Below are positions 52,845 to 61,972 of a stretch of DNA of 64,000 nucleotides, in pieces. The notes under the pieces are model-generated. The model was not told the DNA's origin. It made no database searches and saw only the letters and a list, made by a program, of their open reading frames with translations. The number at the start of each line of letters is the position of its first letter. The first letter of the stretch is position 1. The DNA lies in NCBI RefSeq assembly GCF_013391085.1, contig NZ_CP058334.1, positions 186,001 to 250,000 on the forward strand. Reading direction: 5' to 3'. Position numbers and translations under genes: made by a program. Source of the DNA: Natronomonas halophila (GTDB taxonomy: Archaea > Halobacteriota > Halobacteria > Halobacteriales > Haloarculaceae).

Positions 52845-53609
52845 CTACGCATCCCGCTTCGAGAGGTCGATGGTCAGGCCGTCGCGGGCCATTCGCACGT
52901 CGCCGTTGAAGTTGGCTTCGACCGCCTGAATCATCTCGTCGTGTTTGCCCTGCGTGTGCGGGTAGAGGTGAGTCAGGTAGACGCGGCCGATGTCGTGGCC
53001 AGCAAGCGTTTCGCCGAGTTGCGTCGGCGTCGGGTGGTTGTCGACGTCGACCTCGTCGGGGAACGAGCAGTCGTGCAGCAGGACCGCGGAGCCATCGGCG
53101 AGATCCGCAATCGCGTCGCTGGCCTCCGTGTCCGCGGAGAACGTGAAGACGGCATCCTCCGTTTCGAAGCGATAGGCCAGACAGTACATCGAGTGAATCG
53201 TCTCGCTGGCCTCGATATCGTAGCCGGCGACGGTATGCTCGCCGGGGCCGATTTCGCGAAAGGTGAGGTCGAAGCGGCCCTCCATGTAGTCGTGGACGCC
53301 GAGCAGGTCCTCGACGAGGTCTTGAGTCCCTTCGGGACCGACGATTTCGAGGTCGGTCTCGCCGGCCAGCCAGCGGGCTTTCAGGAGTGCCATGAGGTCC
53401 GAGACGTGGTCGAGGTGGTGGTGGGTCAGGAGAACGGTGCCGATGCCCTCGTAGCCCACGTCGGTTTCGGCGAGGCGATGGAGTGCGCCGCTGCCGCAGT
53501 CGACCAGCAGGGGGTCGGCGCTGCCGTCGGGGTCCTCCAAGAGAAGGCCGGTCTGGACCCGGTCGCCGGTCGGCATCGCCGCACCCGTCCCGAGGAAAGT
53601 CACGCGCAT
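52845..53609 (-). CDS. RNase Z-like metallo-beta-lactamase hydrolase
   Basis: A 254-residue MBL-fold protein: MRVTFLGTGAAMPTGDR start, HHHLDH motif, later DTEASDAI and THLYPHTQGKHD ligands. This is the layout of RNase Z (tRNA 3' endonuclease) and related phosphodiesterases. The exosite arm of true RNase Z is not obvious, so it may be a different MBL hydrolase. It lies divergently before lhr, 87 nt apart. ATG 53609 is chosen; an upstream in-frame ATG adds 17 residues. Confidence 0.85.
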   Translation of the reverse strand: MRVTFLGTGAAMPTGDRVQTGLLLEDPDGSADPLLVDCGSGALHRLAETDVGYEGIGTVLLTHHHLDHVSDLMALLKARWLAGETDLEIVGPEGTQDLVEDLLGVHDYMEGRFDLTFREIGPGEHTVAGYDIEASETIHSMYCLAYRFETEDAVFTFSADTEASDAIADLADGSAVLLHDCSFPDEVDVDNHPTPTQLGETLAGHDIGRVYLTHLYPHTQGKHDEMIQAVEANFNGDVRMARDGLTIDLSKRDA

Positions 53610-53696
53610 GGTCGGAGCGTCGACGGCCGGCGGCAAGTGCCCTGTGGTGCGGCGCGACAAAACCCACTTGCCCGTCCGGGCCCTCGTGATTCGTAG

Positions 53697-56486
53697 ATGG
53701 GGACCGAGGGCGCCGAAGCCGAGGCCGATTCGCGTCGGCTATTGGACAGCTACGACTTCGCGTACGACACCGAGTCGGTCGACATAGACGACGCCGAGGC
53801 GTTCGCCCGCCTCGACCCGGCCGTTCGGGAGTGGTGGATCGAGCAGTTCGGCGCGTTCGTCCCCGACAACGGCGGTTTCTTCACGCCCCCGCAGAAGGGT
53901 GCGATTCCCCGCATCGACGACGGAACGAACACGCTGGTCTGTGCGCCGACGGGGTCCGGCAAGACCCTCGCGTCCTTTACCGCGATTATCAACGACCTCT
54001 TCGACCGCGCCGAGAGCGAGGACGGCCTCGACAACAGCGTCTACTGCCTCTACATCTCGCCGCTGAAATCCCTCGCCAACGACATCCACCGAAACCTCGG
54101 CGAACCGCTGGACGGCATCACAGAGAAACTCGACGACCGCGGCGAGTCGGTCGAAATCCGCCACGCTATCCGTCACGGCGACACGAGCGACAGCGACCGC
54201 CAGAAGATGCTGCAGGAGACGCCGCACATCCTCAACACGACGCCGGAAACGCTGGCCATCCTGCTCAACAGCCCGAAATTCAAGGAGAAACTGGAGACGG
54301 TCGAATACGTCATTGTCGACGAGATTCACTCGCTGGCGGAGAACAAACGCGGCACGCACCTCTCGGTGTCGCTGGAACGGCTGGAACGCCTCTGTGAGAC
54401 TTCGCCGACGCGAATCGGCTGTTCGGCGACGGTCGAACCGCTCGACACGATGGGCGAGTTCCTCGTCGGCGGCACCTACGACGAGGAATCCGGCGAGTGG
54501 ACGCCCCGGGAGTACGACATCGTCGACGCCCGCTTCGTCCGGGACTTCGATATCGAGTTGAGTTGTCCGACGGACGACCTCATCAATACGCCGCGAGACG
54601 TAGTTTCCGAGCGGTTCTACGGGCAACTCGACGACCTCGTGGCCGACCACACCAACACGCTGGTCTTCACGAACACGCGGTCAGGTGCCGAACGCGTCCT
54701 CACTAACCTCCGGGAGCGCGGCGACTACGACGAGTCGAACTCCGGGTGTCACCACGGGTCGATGTCGAAGGGCGAACGGAAGCGTATCGAGGAAGGTCTC
54801 AAAAGCGGCGAGTTGGACGTGGTGACGACTTCGACGTCGCTCGAACTGGGCATCGACATGCCACACGTCGATTTGGTGGTGCAGGTCGGCTCGCCGAAAT
54901 CCGTCGCCGCGATGCTCCAGCGCGTGGGGCGGGCCGGCCATCAACTCGGACAGACGGTCAAGGGTCGCGTCATCGCGCTGGACCGCGACGAACTCGTCGA
55001 GTGTGCGGTCATGCTTAAAAAGGCCGAGGAGGGGTTCGTCGACCGCGTGTTCGTCCCCGAGAACGCACAGGACGTCGCCGCCCAGCAGGTCTACGGCATG
55101 GCCATCAACGGCCCGCTTCCGGAGGCCGAAATCCGGGAGACGCTGCGGAGCGGCTACCCCTACCGTGCCTACGACGACGCCGACTACGAGTCGCTGTTCC
55201 GCTATCTGACGGCCGACTACGACGGGATGGAGGACAAGAACGTCTATCCGAAGGTCTGGCGGGACGATAACGACCCACCGGGCGGGGAGTATCACTACGA
55301 CGAGTTCGCCCCCGGAACGCCGCTGGTTGGCAAGCGCGGCCGCCTCGCGCGGGTCATCTATATGACCAACATCGGGACCATCCCCGACTCGTTCAGTTGC
55401 GACGTCATCGTCCGTTCGGGCGACGAGTGGGTCGGCCAACTCGACGAGGAGTACCTCGACACGCTCGAAAAGGGCGACGTGTTCGTCCTCGGCGGGTCGA
55501 ACTACGAGTACAGTTATCGCCGCGGGTCGAACGTCTACGTCGACCGCACGAGCGCTCGCGCGACCGTGCCATCGTGGTTCTCCGAGCGATTGCCCCTCTC
55601 GTATGACCTCGGCCGCGAGATTCTGACCTTCCAGCGCGAACTGCTGACGCGGTTCGAAGACAGGGGTGCCTCCGCTGTCCGCCGATGGCTCCGGGAGTTC
55701 CCGCTGGACGAAAACACCGTCCGCGCTATCACGCGAATGTTCGAGGCACAGGTCGACTACGCCGGCATCGGGAGCGTCTCGACTGACCAGCGCTTGTCTA
55801 TCGAAGTCGAACTCGACCGGGAGGAGTACCGGCGCAACTACTACGTCCACGCCAACTACGGCCGGCGGTTCAACGAGGGCCTCTCGCGACTGCTGGCCTA
55901 TCGGTGTGCCCAACAGGCCAACACGAACGTCAAGGTGGCCGTCGCCGACCACGGATTCACCCTCTCGATGCCGCTCAACCGAAAGGTCGACATCGACGGC
56001 ATCATCGCCGATATCGACCCCGAGGACGTGCGTTCGGACCTCCGGGCCGCCCTTGACGGGACCGACCTGCTCAAGCGTTACTTCCGCATCAATGCTACTC
56101 GCTCGTTGATGATTCTGAAGCGGTACAAGGGCCACGAGAAGTCCGCCAGCCAACAGCAGGTCTCCAGCGAGATGCTGCTCGGGTTCGCCGAGGGCAAGGA
56201 GAACTTCGCCGTCATGGAGGAGACCTACCGCGAGATCCTGGAGGACAAACTCGCCGTTGGCGCCGTCGAAACCTTCGTCGCGGGCGTCGCGTCGGGGAAC
56301 ATCGACGTGGCCATCCAGCAAGTCGACACGCCGACGCCGCGGGCCTTCGGCCTCGCGACGCTGATGGCAAGCGACGTGGTTCTGGCCGAGGATGAATCGG
56401 CCGTCCTGCAGGAGTTCCACGACCGCGTGATGGAGGAAATCGACGAGAGCGACGAAACGAGCGGCGTGAGCGCCGGCACCGACTAA
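53697..56486 (+). CDS. lhr: Lhr-type large DNA/RNA helicase
   Basis: A 929-residue Lhr-core helicase. Motifs: PPQKGAIPRI (Q-type), APTGSGKTL (I), DEIHSLAENKRG (II), SAT (III), QRVGRAGHQ (VI). A winged helix and the Lhr-specific domain 4 follow (GYPYRAYDD to about residue 880). Lhr translocates on ssDNA 3'-5' and unwinds RNA-DNA hybrids; in haloarchaea it is thought to act in DNA repair. Tail-to-tail overlap of 4 nt with the LarA-like gene. The C-terminal ~30 residues are acidic. Confidence 0.93.
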   Translation: MGTEGAEAEADSRRLLDSYDFAYDTESVDIDDAEAFARLDPAVREWWIEQFGAFVPDNGGFFTPPQKGAIPRIDDGTNTLVCAPTGSGKTLASFTAIINDLFDRAESEDGLDNSVYCLYISPLKSLANDIHRNLGEPLDGITEKLDDRGESVEIRHAIRHGDTSDSDRQKMLQETPHILNTTPETLAILLNSPKFKEKLETVEYVIVDEIHSLAENKRGTHLSVSLERLERLCETSPTRIGCSATVEPLDTMGEFLVGGTYDEESGEWTPREYDIVDARFVRDFDIELSCPTDDLINTPRDVVSERFYGQLDDLVADHTNTLVFTNTRSGAERVLTNLRERGDYDESNSGCHHGSMSKGERKRIEEGLKSGELDVVTTSTSLELGIDMPHVDLVVQVGSPKSVAAMLQRVGRAGHQLGQTVKGRVIALDRDELVECAVMLKKAEEGFVDRVFVPENAQDVAAQQVYGMAINGPLPEAEIRETLRSGYPYRAYDDADYESLFRYLTADYDGMEDKNVYPKVWRDDNDPPGGEYHYDEFAPGTPLVGKRGRLARVIYMTNIGTIPDSFSCDVIVRSGDEWVGQLDEEYLDTLEKGDVFVLGGSNYEYSYRRGSNVYVDRTSARATVPSWFSERLPLSYDLGREILTFQRELLTRFEDRGASAVRRWLREFPLDENTVRAITRMFEAQVDYAGIGSVSTDQRLSIEVELDREEYRRNYYVHANYGRRFNEGLSRLLAYRCAQQANTNVKVAVADHGFTLSMPLNRKVDIDGIIADIDPEDVRSDLRAALDGTDLLKRYFRINATRSLMILKRYKGHEKSASQQQVSSEMLLGFAEGKENFAVMEETYREILEDKLAVGAVETFVAGVASGNIDVAIQQVDTPTPRAFGLATLMASDVVLAEDESAVLQEFHDRVMEEIDESDETSGVSAGTD

Positions 56487-57709
56487 CGAAGCAGCGTATT
56501 CAGCGCGTCGGGGACGACCAGGACGTCGCTTCCCGGTTCGATGGCGTCCTCGACCGAATCGCGGGCGTGCATGAGACAGTCCCCGACCACGTCAGGCGCT
56601 TCGCTGTTCGTCACGTAGACGTCGTGGTCCCGGAGCGCTCGCGCGACGACGAAGGCGCGTTGAGCGCCCGGTTCGTAGCCAGAACGCATCTCTCCGTAGA
56701 GCGCCTCGGCGCTTTCGGCGCTGGAGAGCCACTTATAAAATCGTTTCTCACCGGTCCCTTCGCCAGCGCCCTCCGGCAGTTCGGCCGGTACGACGACGCG
56801 ACCCCCCGCTCGGAGCGGGTTGTTGGCGCCGAGAATCACGTAGGTCGCCGCGCGGGTCGCCTGATAGAGGTTGGCGTCCTTCGGCGAGCCGACGCCAGCG
56901 ACGACGGCGTCGTATTCGTCGTCGATGTCGACCGACAGCGCTGCTTGAGCGCTCTCTGCGAGGCCCCGAACGACGAGTCGCGGCAGGCCAGCGGTTACGT
57001 CCAGAATACCGGCAGGTCCGTGAGTGACGTTTAGACAGAAATCCAGTCCACACAGGTCTCCGGCCTCGTCAACGGCCTCGCGGAACGGGTTGTCATCGAT
57101 GCGCCCGAGACGAACGCCCTCCTGTGAGAGCATATCCGGGCCGTGCGTGTAGCGAATTAGTGGTTCGCCGCCGGCGCCGATGGCAACCGTCTTGCCGCCG
57201 CCGGAGAAGCCGGCGTACTGGTGGGGTTCGACCATCCCTGTCGAGAGCACGCGGTCGGCCATCGCGACGCGGCGGTTCAGTTCGATAGGCGTCCCGTCAA
57301 TCTCGCCGACTTCGACCGTATCCTCAGGGTCGTGATTCACGGCGAGGTCAGCGTGCTCGCCAAGCATCTCAGCGAGTTCTTCGTCGGTCATCGGCCGATG
57401 GAGGCCCAGTCCGACGACGATGGTCACCTGCTCGCGATAGACGCCGACGCGCTGGAGTTCCGCCAGCAGGACGTCGACAAGGGTGTCGTCAGGCGTCGCG
57501 CGAGTGATATCCGTGACGACGATGGCGATAGTGTCGTCGGCGGCGACGTATTCGGTGAGTTTCGGGCCGTTCGGTTCCTGAAGTGCCGCCTCCGCAGCCC
57601 CCCTGACGTCGATGGCCTCGCCGCCCGGCGGGTCGGCGACCGTCACGTCGCAGTCGGGAAGGGCGACCGAAATCGTGCCGTCCCCGAGGGGGACCTCGAA
57701 ATCGGTCAT
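56483..57709 (-). CDS. LarA-family nickel-pincer racemase/epimerase homologue
   Basis: A 408-residue LarA homologue. Family members racemise lactate or related 2-hydroxy acids with the nickel-pincer cofactor NPN. The catalytic pattern is present: LGLHRP (His, about 104), PHQYAGFSGGGKT (His 163 and the cofactor lysine 173), and RYTHGPD (His 190). The cofactor-making genes larB, larC and larE are not in the window. It precedes rtcB by 4 nt upstream on the same strand, so it may be the last gene of the rtcB operon. Substrate may not be lactate. Confidence 0.87.
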   Translation of the reverse strand: MTDFEVPLGDGTISVALPDCDVTVADPPGGEAIDVRGAAEAALQEPNGPKLTEYVAADDTIAIVVTDITRATPDDTLVDVLLAELQRVGVYREQVTIVVGLGLHRPMTDEELAEMLGEHADLAVNHDPEDTVEVGEIDGTPIELNRRVAMADRVLSTGMVEPHQYAGFSGGGKTVAIGAGGEPLIRYTHGPDMLSQEGVRLGRIDDNPFREAVDEAGDLCGLDFCLNVTHGPAGILDVTAGLPRLVVRGLAESAQAALSVDIDDEYDAVVAGVGSPKDANLYQATRAATYVILGANNPLRAGGRVVVPAELPEGAGEGTGEKRFYKWLSSAESAEALYGEMRSGYEPGAQRAFVVARALRDHDVYVTNSEAPDVVGDCLMHARDSVEDAIEPGSDVLVVPDALNTLLR

Positions 57710-57713
57710 CGGA

Positions 57714-59216
57714 TTAGCCCTTGATATTGCAGATGGGGTAGACGCGGGCGACCTTGTCGCCGATGCCGAGTTCGTCGCTGACCCGGACGACTTCGTCGAC
57801 GTCCTTGTAGACGCCCGGCGCCTCCTCGGCGATTGTCGCGCCGCTTTGGGCTTTCACGTAGACTTCCTGTTCTCGGAGGTCGTCCTGAACGTCGCCGCCC
57901 CAGAACTCGTTTTTCGCCTGCGTTCGGCTCATCAGGCGGCCGGCACCGTGGGCGGTCGAACCAAAGGAGATGTCCAGCGACTCTTCGCCGCCACAGAGGA
58001 CGTAGGAGCCGGCGCCCATGCTACCGGGGATGATGACCGGCTGGCCGACGTCGCGGTAGGCCTTGGGCACCTCGTGGCGGCCGGCCGGGAACGCCCGCGT
58101 CGCGCCCTTGCGATGGACGAACAGTTCCTTGTCCTCGCGGTCGACGGCTTCGCCGTCTCCCACCGGTCGGCCCTCCGGCCCGACCCCGACCTCGTGGACC
58201 TCCTTCTTGGCGATGTTGTGGGACACGTCGTAGAGCAGGTCCATCCCGAGGTCCTCCCAGTCCTCGTCGAAGACGTCCTCGAAGACCATCCGTGTCTGGT
58301 AGGTGAGGAGTTGGCGGTTGACCCATGCGAAGTTGATGGCCGCACACATCGCGTCGTAGTAGTCTTCAGCGAGTTGGGAGCCGGCGGGCGCGGCGGCGAG
58401 TTCCTTATCAGGCAGTTTCGACAGCAGGCCGCTGTGGGCCTGTTCGATGTCCCGGAGGTAGTCGTTGCAGACCTGATGGCCGAGGCCACGGGAGCCACAG
58501 TGAATGAGGACGACCACCTGGTTCTTCCGGAGGCCGTAGGCCTCGGCGATGTCCTCGTCGAAGACGTCGGTCACGCGCTGGACTTCGAGGAAGTGGTTGC
58601 CCGACCCGAGCGAGCCGAGTTGATTGCGGCCGCGGTCCTTGGCCTTTTTCGAGACGGCGTCGGGGTCCGAATCGTGGCGGACGCCCTCGTCCTCGCAGTG
58701 GGCGAGGTCCTCGGCGACGGCGTAGCCCTCCTCGTGGGCCCAGTCCATGCCGCGGTCGAGAATCGCCTCCATTGTATCGGAATCGCCCTGTACGACCCCA
58801 CCGCCGCCGAGGCCCGAGGGGATGGCGTCGAACAGCGCGTCGACGAGTTCCTCCTCTTTGCCCTGCACGTCGGCGTAGGTGAGGTCCGTCTTGACCATCC
58901 GGACGCCGCAGTTGATGTCGTAGCCGACCGCTCCGGGCGAAATACAGCCGTTTTCGGCGTCGATGCCCGCGACGCCGCCGACGGGGAAGCCGTAACCCTG
59001 ATGGGCGTCGGGCATCGCGATGGCGTACTTCTCGATACCCGGCAGGTGGGTCGTGTTCTTGAGTTGTTCGAGCGATTTGTCGTCGGCGATTTCCTCCAGC
59101 AGGGCCTCGCTGGCGAAGACGCGCGCCGGGACGCGCATGCCGCCTTCGGGCGGGATTTCCCAGACGTAATCCCGGACCTTGTGGAGCGTGATATCGCCGG
59201 CTTCGAAGGTAGTCAT
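57714..59216 (-). CDS. rtcB: RNA ligase RtcB
   Basis: A 500-residue RtcB. It joins 2',3'-cyclic phosphate (or 3'-phosphate) to 5'-OH RNA using GTP and Mn, the tRNA-splicing ligase in archaea. Metal and active-site landmarks: GYDINCGVRM (Cys), GSGNHFLEVQRV, HCGSRGLG, and the guanylylated His in STAHGAGRLMSR. Length is in the archaeal range; no intein is seen. archease and DUF502 lie directly upstream on the same strand. Confidence 0.96.
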   Translation of the reverse strand: MTTFEAGDITLHKVRDYVWEIPPEGGMRVPARVFASEALLEEIADDKSLEQLKNTTHLPGIEKYAIAMPDAHQGYGFPVGGVAGIDAENGCISPGAVGYDINCGVRMVKTDLTYADVQGKEEELVDALFDAIPSGLGGGGVVQGDSDTMEAILDRGMDWAHEEGYAVAEDLAHCEDEGVRHDSDPDAVSKKAKDRGRNQLGSLGSGNHFLEVQRVTDVFDEDIAEAYGLRKNQVVVLIHCGSRGLGHQVCNDYLRDIEQAHSGLLSKLPDKELAAAPAGSQLAEDYYDAMCAAINFAWVNRQLLTYQTRMVFEDVFDEDWEDLGMDLLYDVSHNIAKKEVHEVGVGPEGRPVGDGEAVDREDKELFVHRKGATRAFPAGRHEVPKAYRDVGQPVIIPGSMGAGSYVLCGGEESLDISFGSTAHGAGRLMSRTQAKNEFWGGDVQDDLREQEVYVKAQSGATIAEEAPGVYKDVDEVVRVSDELGIGDKVARVYPICNIKG

Positions 59217-59272
59217 ACCTGCGGGTTCGCTCCGCGCGGCCCAATAAGTTACGACCCGGCGCCGTCCGCGAA

Positions 59273-59692
59273 TCAGACGTCGAAGACGACGTAGGCCCGC
59301 CAGCCCTCCGTCGTTTCCTCCAGTTCCATCTCGGAGTAGGTGACGGCCTTGATTTCGCGGGCGGCCACGGCATCCAGCGGAATGCCGTGGGCGTAGGCTT
59401 CGAGCACCCAGTCACCGTTCCAGTGGACCCGCGCCTCGTGGTTGGCCGGCAGGACCCCACGAACGTCGCGCTCGTAGATGAGTTCGTCCAGATAATCGAA
59501 GAGCAGCGCCTCCTTGGATTCTGCCTGCAGGCCGATGGGAAAGCGCTCGGCGTCGACAGCCTCGGGGTCAGGCACCGACTCGCAGTGGGCGGCAGTGAGT
59601 CCAGCAGCGACGTCGGCGAACACCGCATCGAGGGAGTCGCCGGTGGCTTCGACGGCGATATCGGCGGTGTGCTCTCTGAGAGTGAAACTCAT
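59273..59692 (-). CDS. Archease
   Basis: A 139-residue archease, activating RtcB and broadening its nucleotide use. Landmarks: MSFTLREHTADIAVEATG, LLFDYLDELIYERD and an Asp/His metal site near ALLFDYLDE. It lies 56 nt before rtcB and overlaps the DUF502 gene by 4 nt (ATGA), so DUF502-archease-rtcB are one transcription unit. The C-terminal segment YVVFDV is usual for haloarchaeal members. Confidence 0.94.
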   Translation of the reverse strand: MSFTLREHTADIAVEATGDSLDAVFADVAAGLTAAHCESVPDPEAVDAERFPIGLQAESKEALLFDYLDELIYERDVRGVLPANHEARVHWNGDWVLEAYAHGIPLDAVAAREIKAVTYSEMELEETTEGWRAYVVFDV

Positions 59693-60501
59693 CGGTCCTC
59701 GCTGGTCGGGCTATCCGAAGTTCGGTTCTCGCCCAGGTTGGAGCCTTTGATGTCGTCGATGGTATTGACGTTGCTGAGTTGGCGGAGTTGTTCCTCGTCG
59801 AGGTCGGCGAGGTCGTCGGATTCATCGCCGAAGACGACGCCGCTGGTGACGATGGAGCGAATCCCCTGCTCGACGGTGAGGTCGACGTCGACGACGCGTT
59901 CCTGAGAGACGTGGATGACGAACCCGCCCATGACGGGGTTCGGCGCCATCGGCATGAACAGCGTAATCATGTCCTCGTTACCGGTGTCCTCGGCGACGAC
60001 CTGCGGCGTTTCGGCGGTTTTGAACGCGACGACGTAGGAGTCCTCGCCGGGGTATTCGACCAGTTTGACGTCCTGAAAACTGTCGGTGTCGGAGTCGAGG
60101 AGGAGGTCGCTCATCTCGTTGAAACTGGTGTAGACCGAGCCGATTCCGGGGACGGACTCCATGAACGCGTCGAACTGCGAACTCATGCGGCCGCTTTCGG
60201 AGCCGTATTCGGCGACCAGCCCGATGGCGATGACGAGCATGAGGAAGATGACGATGGTCAGCGAGAGGATCAGGGAGTCGCTGTCTGTTCCGAACAGCGG
60301 CGTCTGCTGGACGGCGCCGACGAACGGCGACAGGGCGTTGGCGATAAAGCTGATGACAAAGGAGATGACCAGAAGCGTGACGACGAGCGGCAGGAGGATG
60401 GCCAACCCCGATATGAACGACCGTCTGAGGACCTCCTTGGGGTCCGGACGCTCCGACATGACCTTCTCGGCGGCCTCGATATCGGACGGCGAAGACGGCA
60501 T
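59689..60501 (-). CDS. DUF502 membrane protein
   Basis: A 270-residue protein: after about 30 polar residues come two helices (RSFISGLAILLPLVVTLLVI; LTIVIFLMLVIAIGLVAEY) enclosing a loop, then a beta-rich domain with FMPMAPNPVMGGFVIHV, which is the DUF502 signature. The role is unknown; some relatives are COV-type proteins in plants. It overlaps archease (ATGA), which may reflect only co-transcription. The C-terminal tail is acidic and Asn/Ser-rich. Confidence 0.87.
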   Translation of the reverse strand: MPSSPSDIEAAEKVMSERPDPKEVLRRSFISGLAILLPLVVTLLVISFVISFIANALSPFVGAVQQTPLFGTDSDSLILSLTIVIFLMLVIAIGLVAEYGSESGRMSSQFDAFMESVPGIGSVYTSFNEMSDLLLDSDTDSFQDVKLVEYPGEDSYVVAFKTAETPQVVAEDTGNEDMITLFMPMAPNPVMGGFVIHVSQERVVDVDLTVEQGIRSIVTSGVVFGDESDDLADLDEEQLRQLSNVNTIDDIKGSNLGENRTSDSPTSEDR

Positions 60502-60833
60502 GCGAGAACGAACTCGGGGGCTACGTGAAAGCCTTGCGGAGCCTCGGGCAATCGTGTTCGGGGGGCTGAGACCATACGAATGCGGAGGGGCGACGCCAGT
60601 TGCCGGCAGTGAACCGAGCCCGTCGACACCGAATATTCAGAATCGGTATCGTCTCCGAACACCGCCTTTGTCGGAGTGCCAAACATTTTGACCGCACCGT
60701 GAGAACAGAACGGTGCGAGGGGGTTCCTCGCGTGGGAAAGCCTGACGACCCGGTCGTGGCGTCGAGGGCACCCTGGCCAGACCGGGTCGTCACGGTCCCG
60801 CTTCGAGTCCGCGCTCGTCGGCCCGCGACGAGC
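60502..60833. ncRNA. Structured non-coding block between DUF502 and cofG
   Basis: No gene found. From 60693 to 60833 there are four perfect stems in sequence: 8 bp (60693-60700/60710-60717), 6 bp (60715-60720/60726-60731), 13 bp (60743-60755/60780-60792) and 8 bp (60813-60820/60826-60833). The first and second share three bases, so they exclude each other or must be partly open. The cofG promoter (TATA CTTTTAAT) begins only after the last stem, so this block would not be part of its mRNA unless read through. Whether it is transcribed is unknown. Confidence 0.4.
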
Positions 60834-60865
60834 CTTTTAATGCACTCACCCGCTGAGGGGTGGGT
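60834..60865 (+). promoter_or_regulatory. cofG promoter
   Basis: A TATA box CTTTTAAT (60834-60841) is 25-28 nt before GTG 60866, the classic leaderless spacing. GTG 60860 lies in the same frame and is possible. It follows directly after an 8-bp hairpin that may act as an upstream terminator. Confidence 0.7.
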
Positions 60866-61972
60866 GTGTTCGGCGCCGAAGCCTACGACCGAGAGATAAC
60901 CGTCGAGGATGCGGCCGTCGAGCGACTGCTCGATGTCGGCCCCGAGGACGTCGATGCCGCGCCGGAACTCTCCTTTGCGCGGAACGTCTTCGTCCCGCTG
61001 ACGACCGCCTGCCGCTATACCTGCACGTACTGCACCTACTACGACCCGCCGGGGCAGGCCTCGCTGCTGTCACCCGACGAAGTACGGGACATCTGCGAGC
61101 GCGGCGCCGACGCCGGCTGTACCGAGGCGCTGTTTACGTTCGGCGACGACCCCGACGACCGTTATACCCGGATTCACGAGCAGTTGGAGGAGTGGGGCCA
61201 CGATTCGATTCACAGCTACCTCCGGGAGGCCTGCGAAATCGCGCTTGACTGCGGCCTGCTTCCCCACTCCAACCCCGGCGACCAGACCCGCGAGCAGATG
61301 GAACTGGTCGCCGACATCAACGCTTCGATGGGCGTCATGCTCGAAACCACGGCGGAGGTGCAGGCCCACGGCGGCCCCCGAAGCAAGAATCCCGGCCAGC
61401 GGCTCAACACGCTGGCCGTGGCGGGCGAGTTGGGCGTCCCCTTCACCACGGGCATCCTCGTCGGCGTCGGCGAGGACTGGCGGGACCGCGCCGAAAGCCT
61501 GCTCGCCATCCGCGAACTCCACGAGCGGTACGGCCACATTCAGGAAGTCATCATCCAGCCTGTCGTGAACAACGAGCGCTGGCAGGAGGGGTCGCCGGAT
61601 ATCGACGACATGCGCCGCGTGACGGCGATGGCCCGGTTCGCCTTGCCCGACGAGATTAGCGTCCAGTCGCCGCCGAACCTCGCGCCCGTCGGTGAGTTGC
61701 TGGATTGCGGAGTCGACGATCTGGGCGGCGTCTCGCCGGTCACCGACGACCACATCAATCCCGACTACAAGTGGCCCGCCCTGCGCGAACTGGAGGATAT
61801 CGCCGAGGAAGCGGGCGTCCCCCTCACCGAACGCCTGCCGGTCCACGAGCGGTTCATCGAGGAAGGGTGGCTCTCCGAGCGCATCGAAGGCGAACTCCGG
61901 GGCGAAACCGATGCTAGTCGGCGTTATCGGGAGCGACTGAGCGATGGCGCAGCGGCGAAGTTTTCTACCTAA
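60866..61972 (+). CDS. cofG: FO synthase subunit CofG (radical SAM)
   Basis: A 368-residue radical-SAM enzyme that, with CofH, makes FO, the flavin core of coenzyme F420. The radical-SAM cluster motif is TACRYTCTYC (three cysteines of the CxxxCxxC set). VGVGEDWRDRAESLL and QEVIIQPVVNN are characteristic. The coding end overlaps the convergent cofH by 8 nt. GTG 60866 is chosen from TATA spacing; the alternative GTG 60860 adds MG. Confidence 0.94.
   Translation: MFGAEAYDREITVEDAAVERLLDVGPEDVDAAPELSFARNVFVPLTTACRYTCTYCTYYDPPGQASLLSPDEVRDICERGADAGCTEALFTFGDDPDDRYTRIHEQLEEWGHDSIHSYLREACEIALDCGLLPHSNPGDQTREQMELVADINASMGVMLETTAEVQAHGGPRSKNPGQRLNTLAVAGELGVPFTTGILVGVGEDWRDRAESLLAIRELHERYGHIQEVIIQPVVNNERWQEGSPDIDDMRRVTAMARFALPDEISVQSPPNLAPVGELLDCGVDDLGGVSPVTDDHINPDYKWPALRELEDIAEEAGVPLTERLPVHERFIEEGWLSERIEGELRGETDASRRYRERLSDGAAAKFST

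Noticed and set aside
54681-56420. 579-residue minus frame opposite lhr
   Set aside because: Shadow of Lhr with no conserved motif.
57612-59294. 560-residue plus frame opposite rtcB
   Set aside because: Shadow of RtcB; starts within larA antisense.
60700-60800. Cobalamin-type or other known riboswitch before cofG
   Set aside because: I looked for B12-box, fluoride, TPP and similar conserved cores and found no sufficient match. A covariance search would decide.
60502-60833. SRP 7S RNA or RNase P RNA
   Set aside because: The conserved SRP helix 8 core and RNase P CR-I/CR-V elements are not visible.
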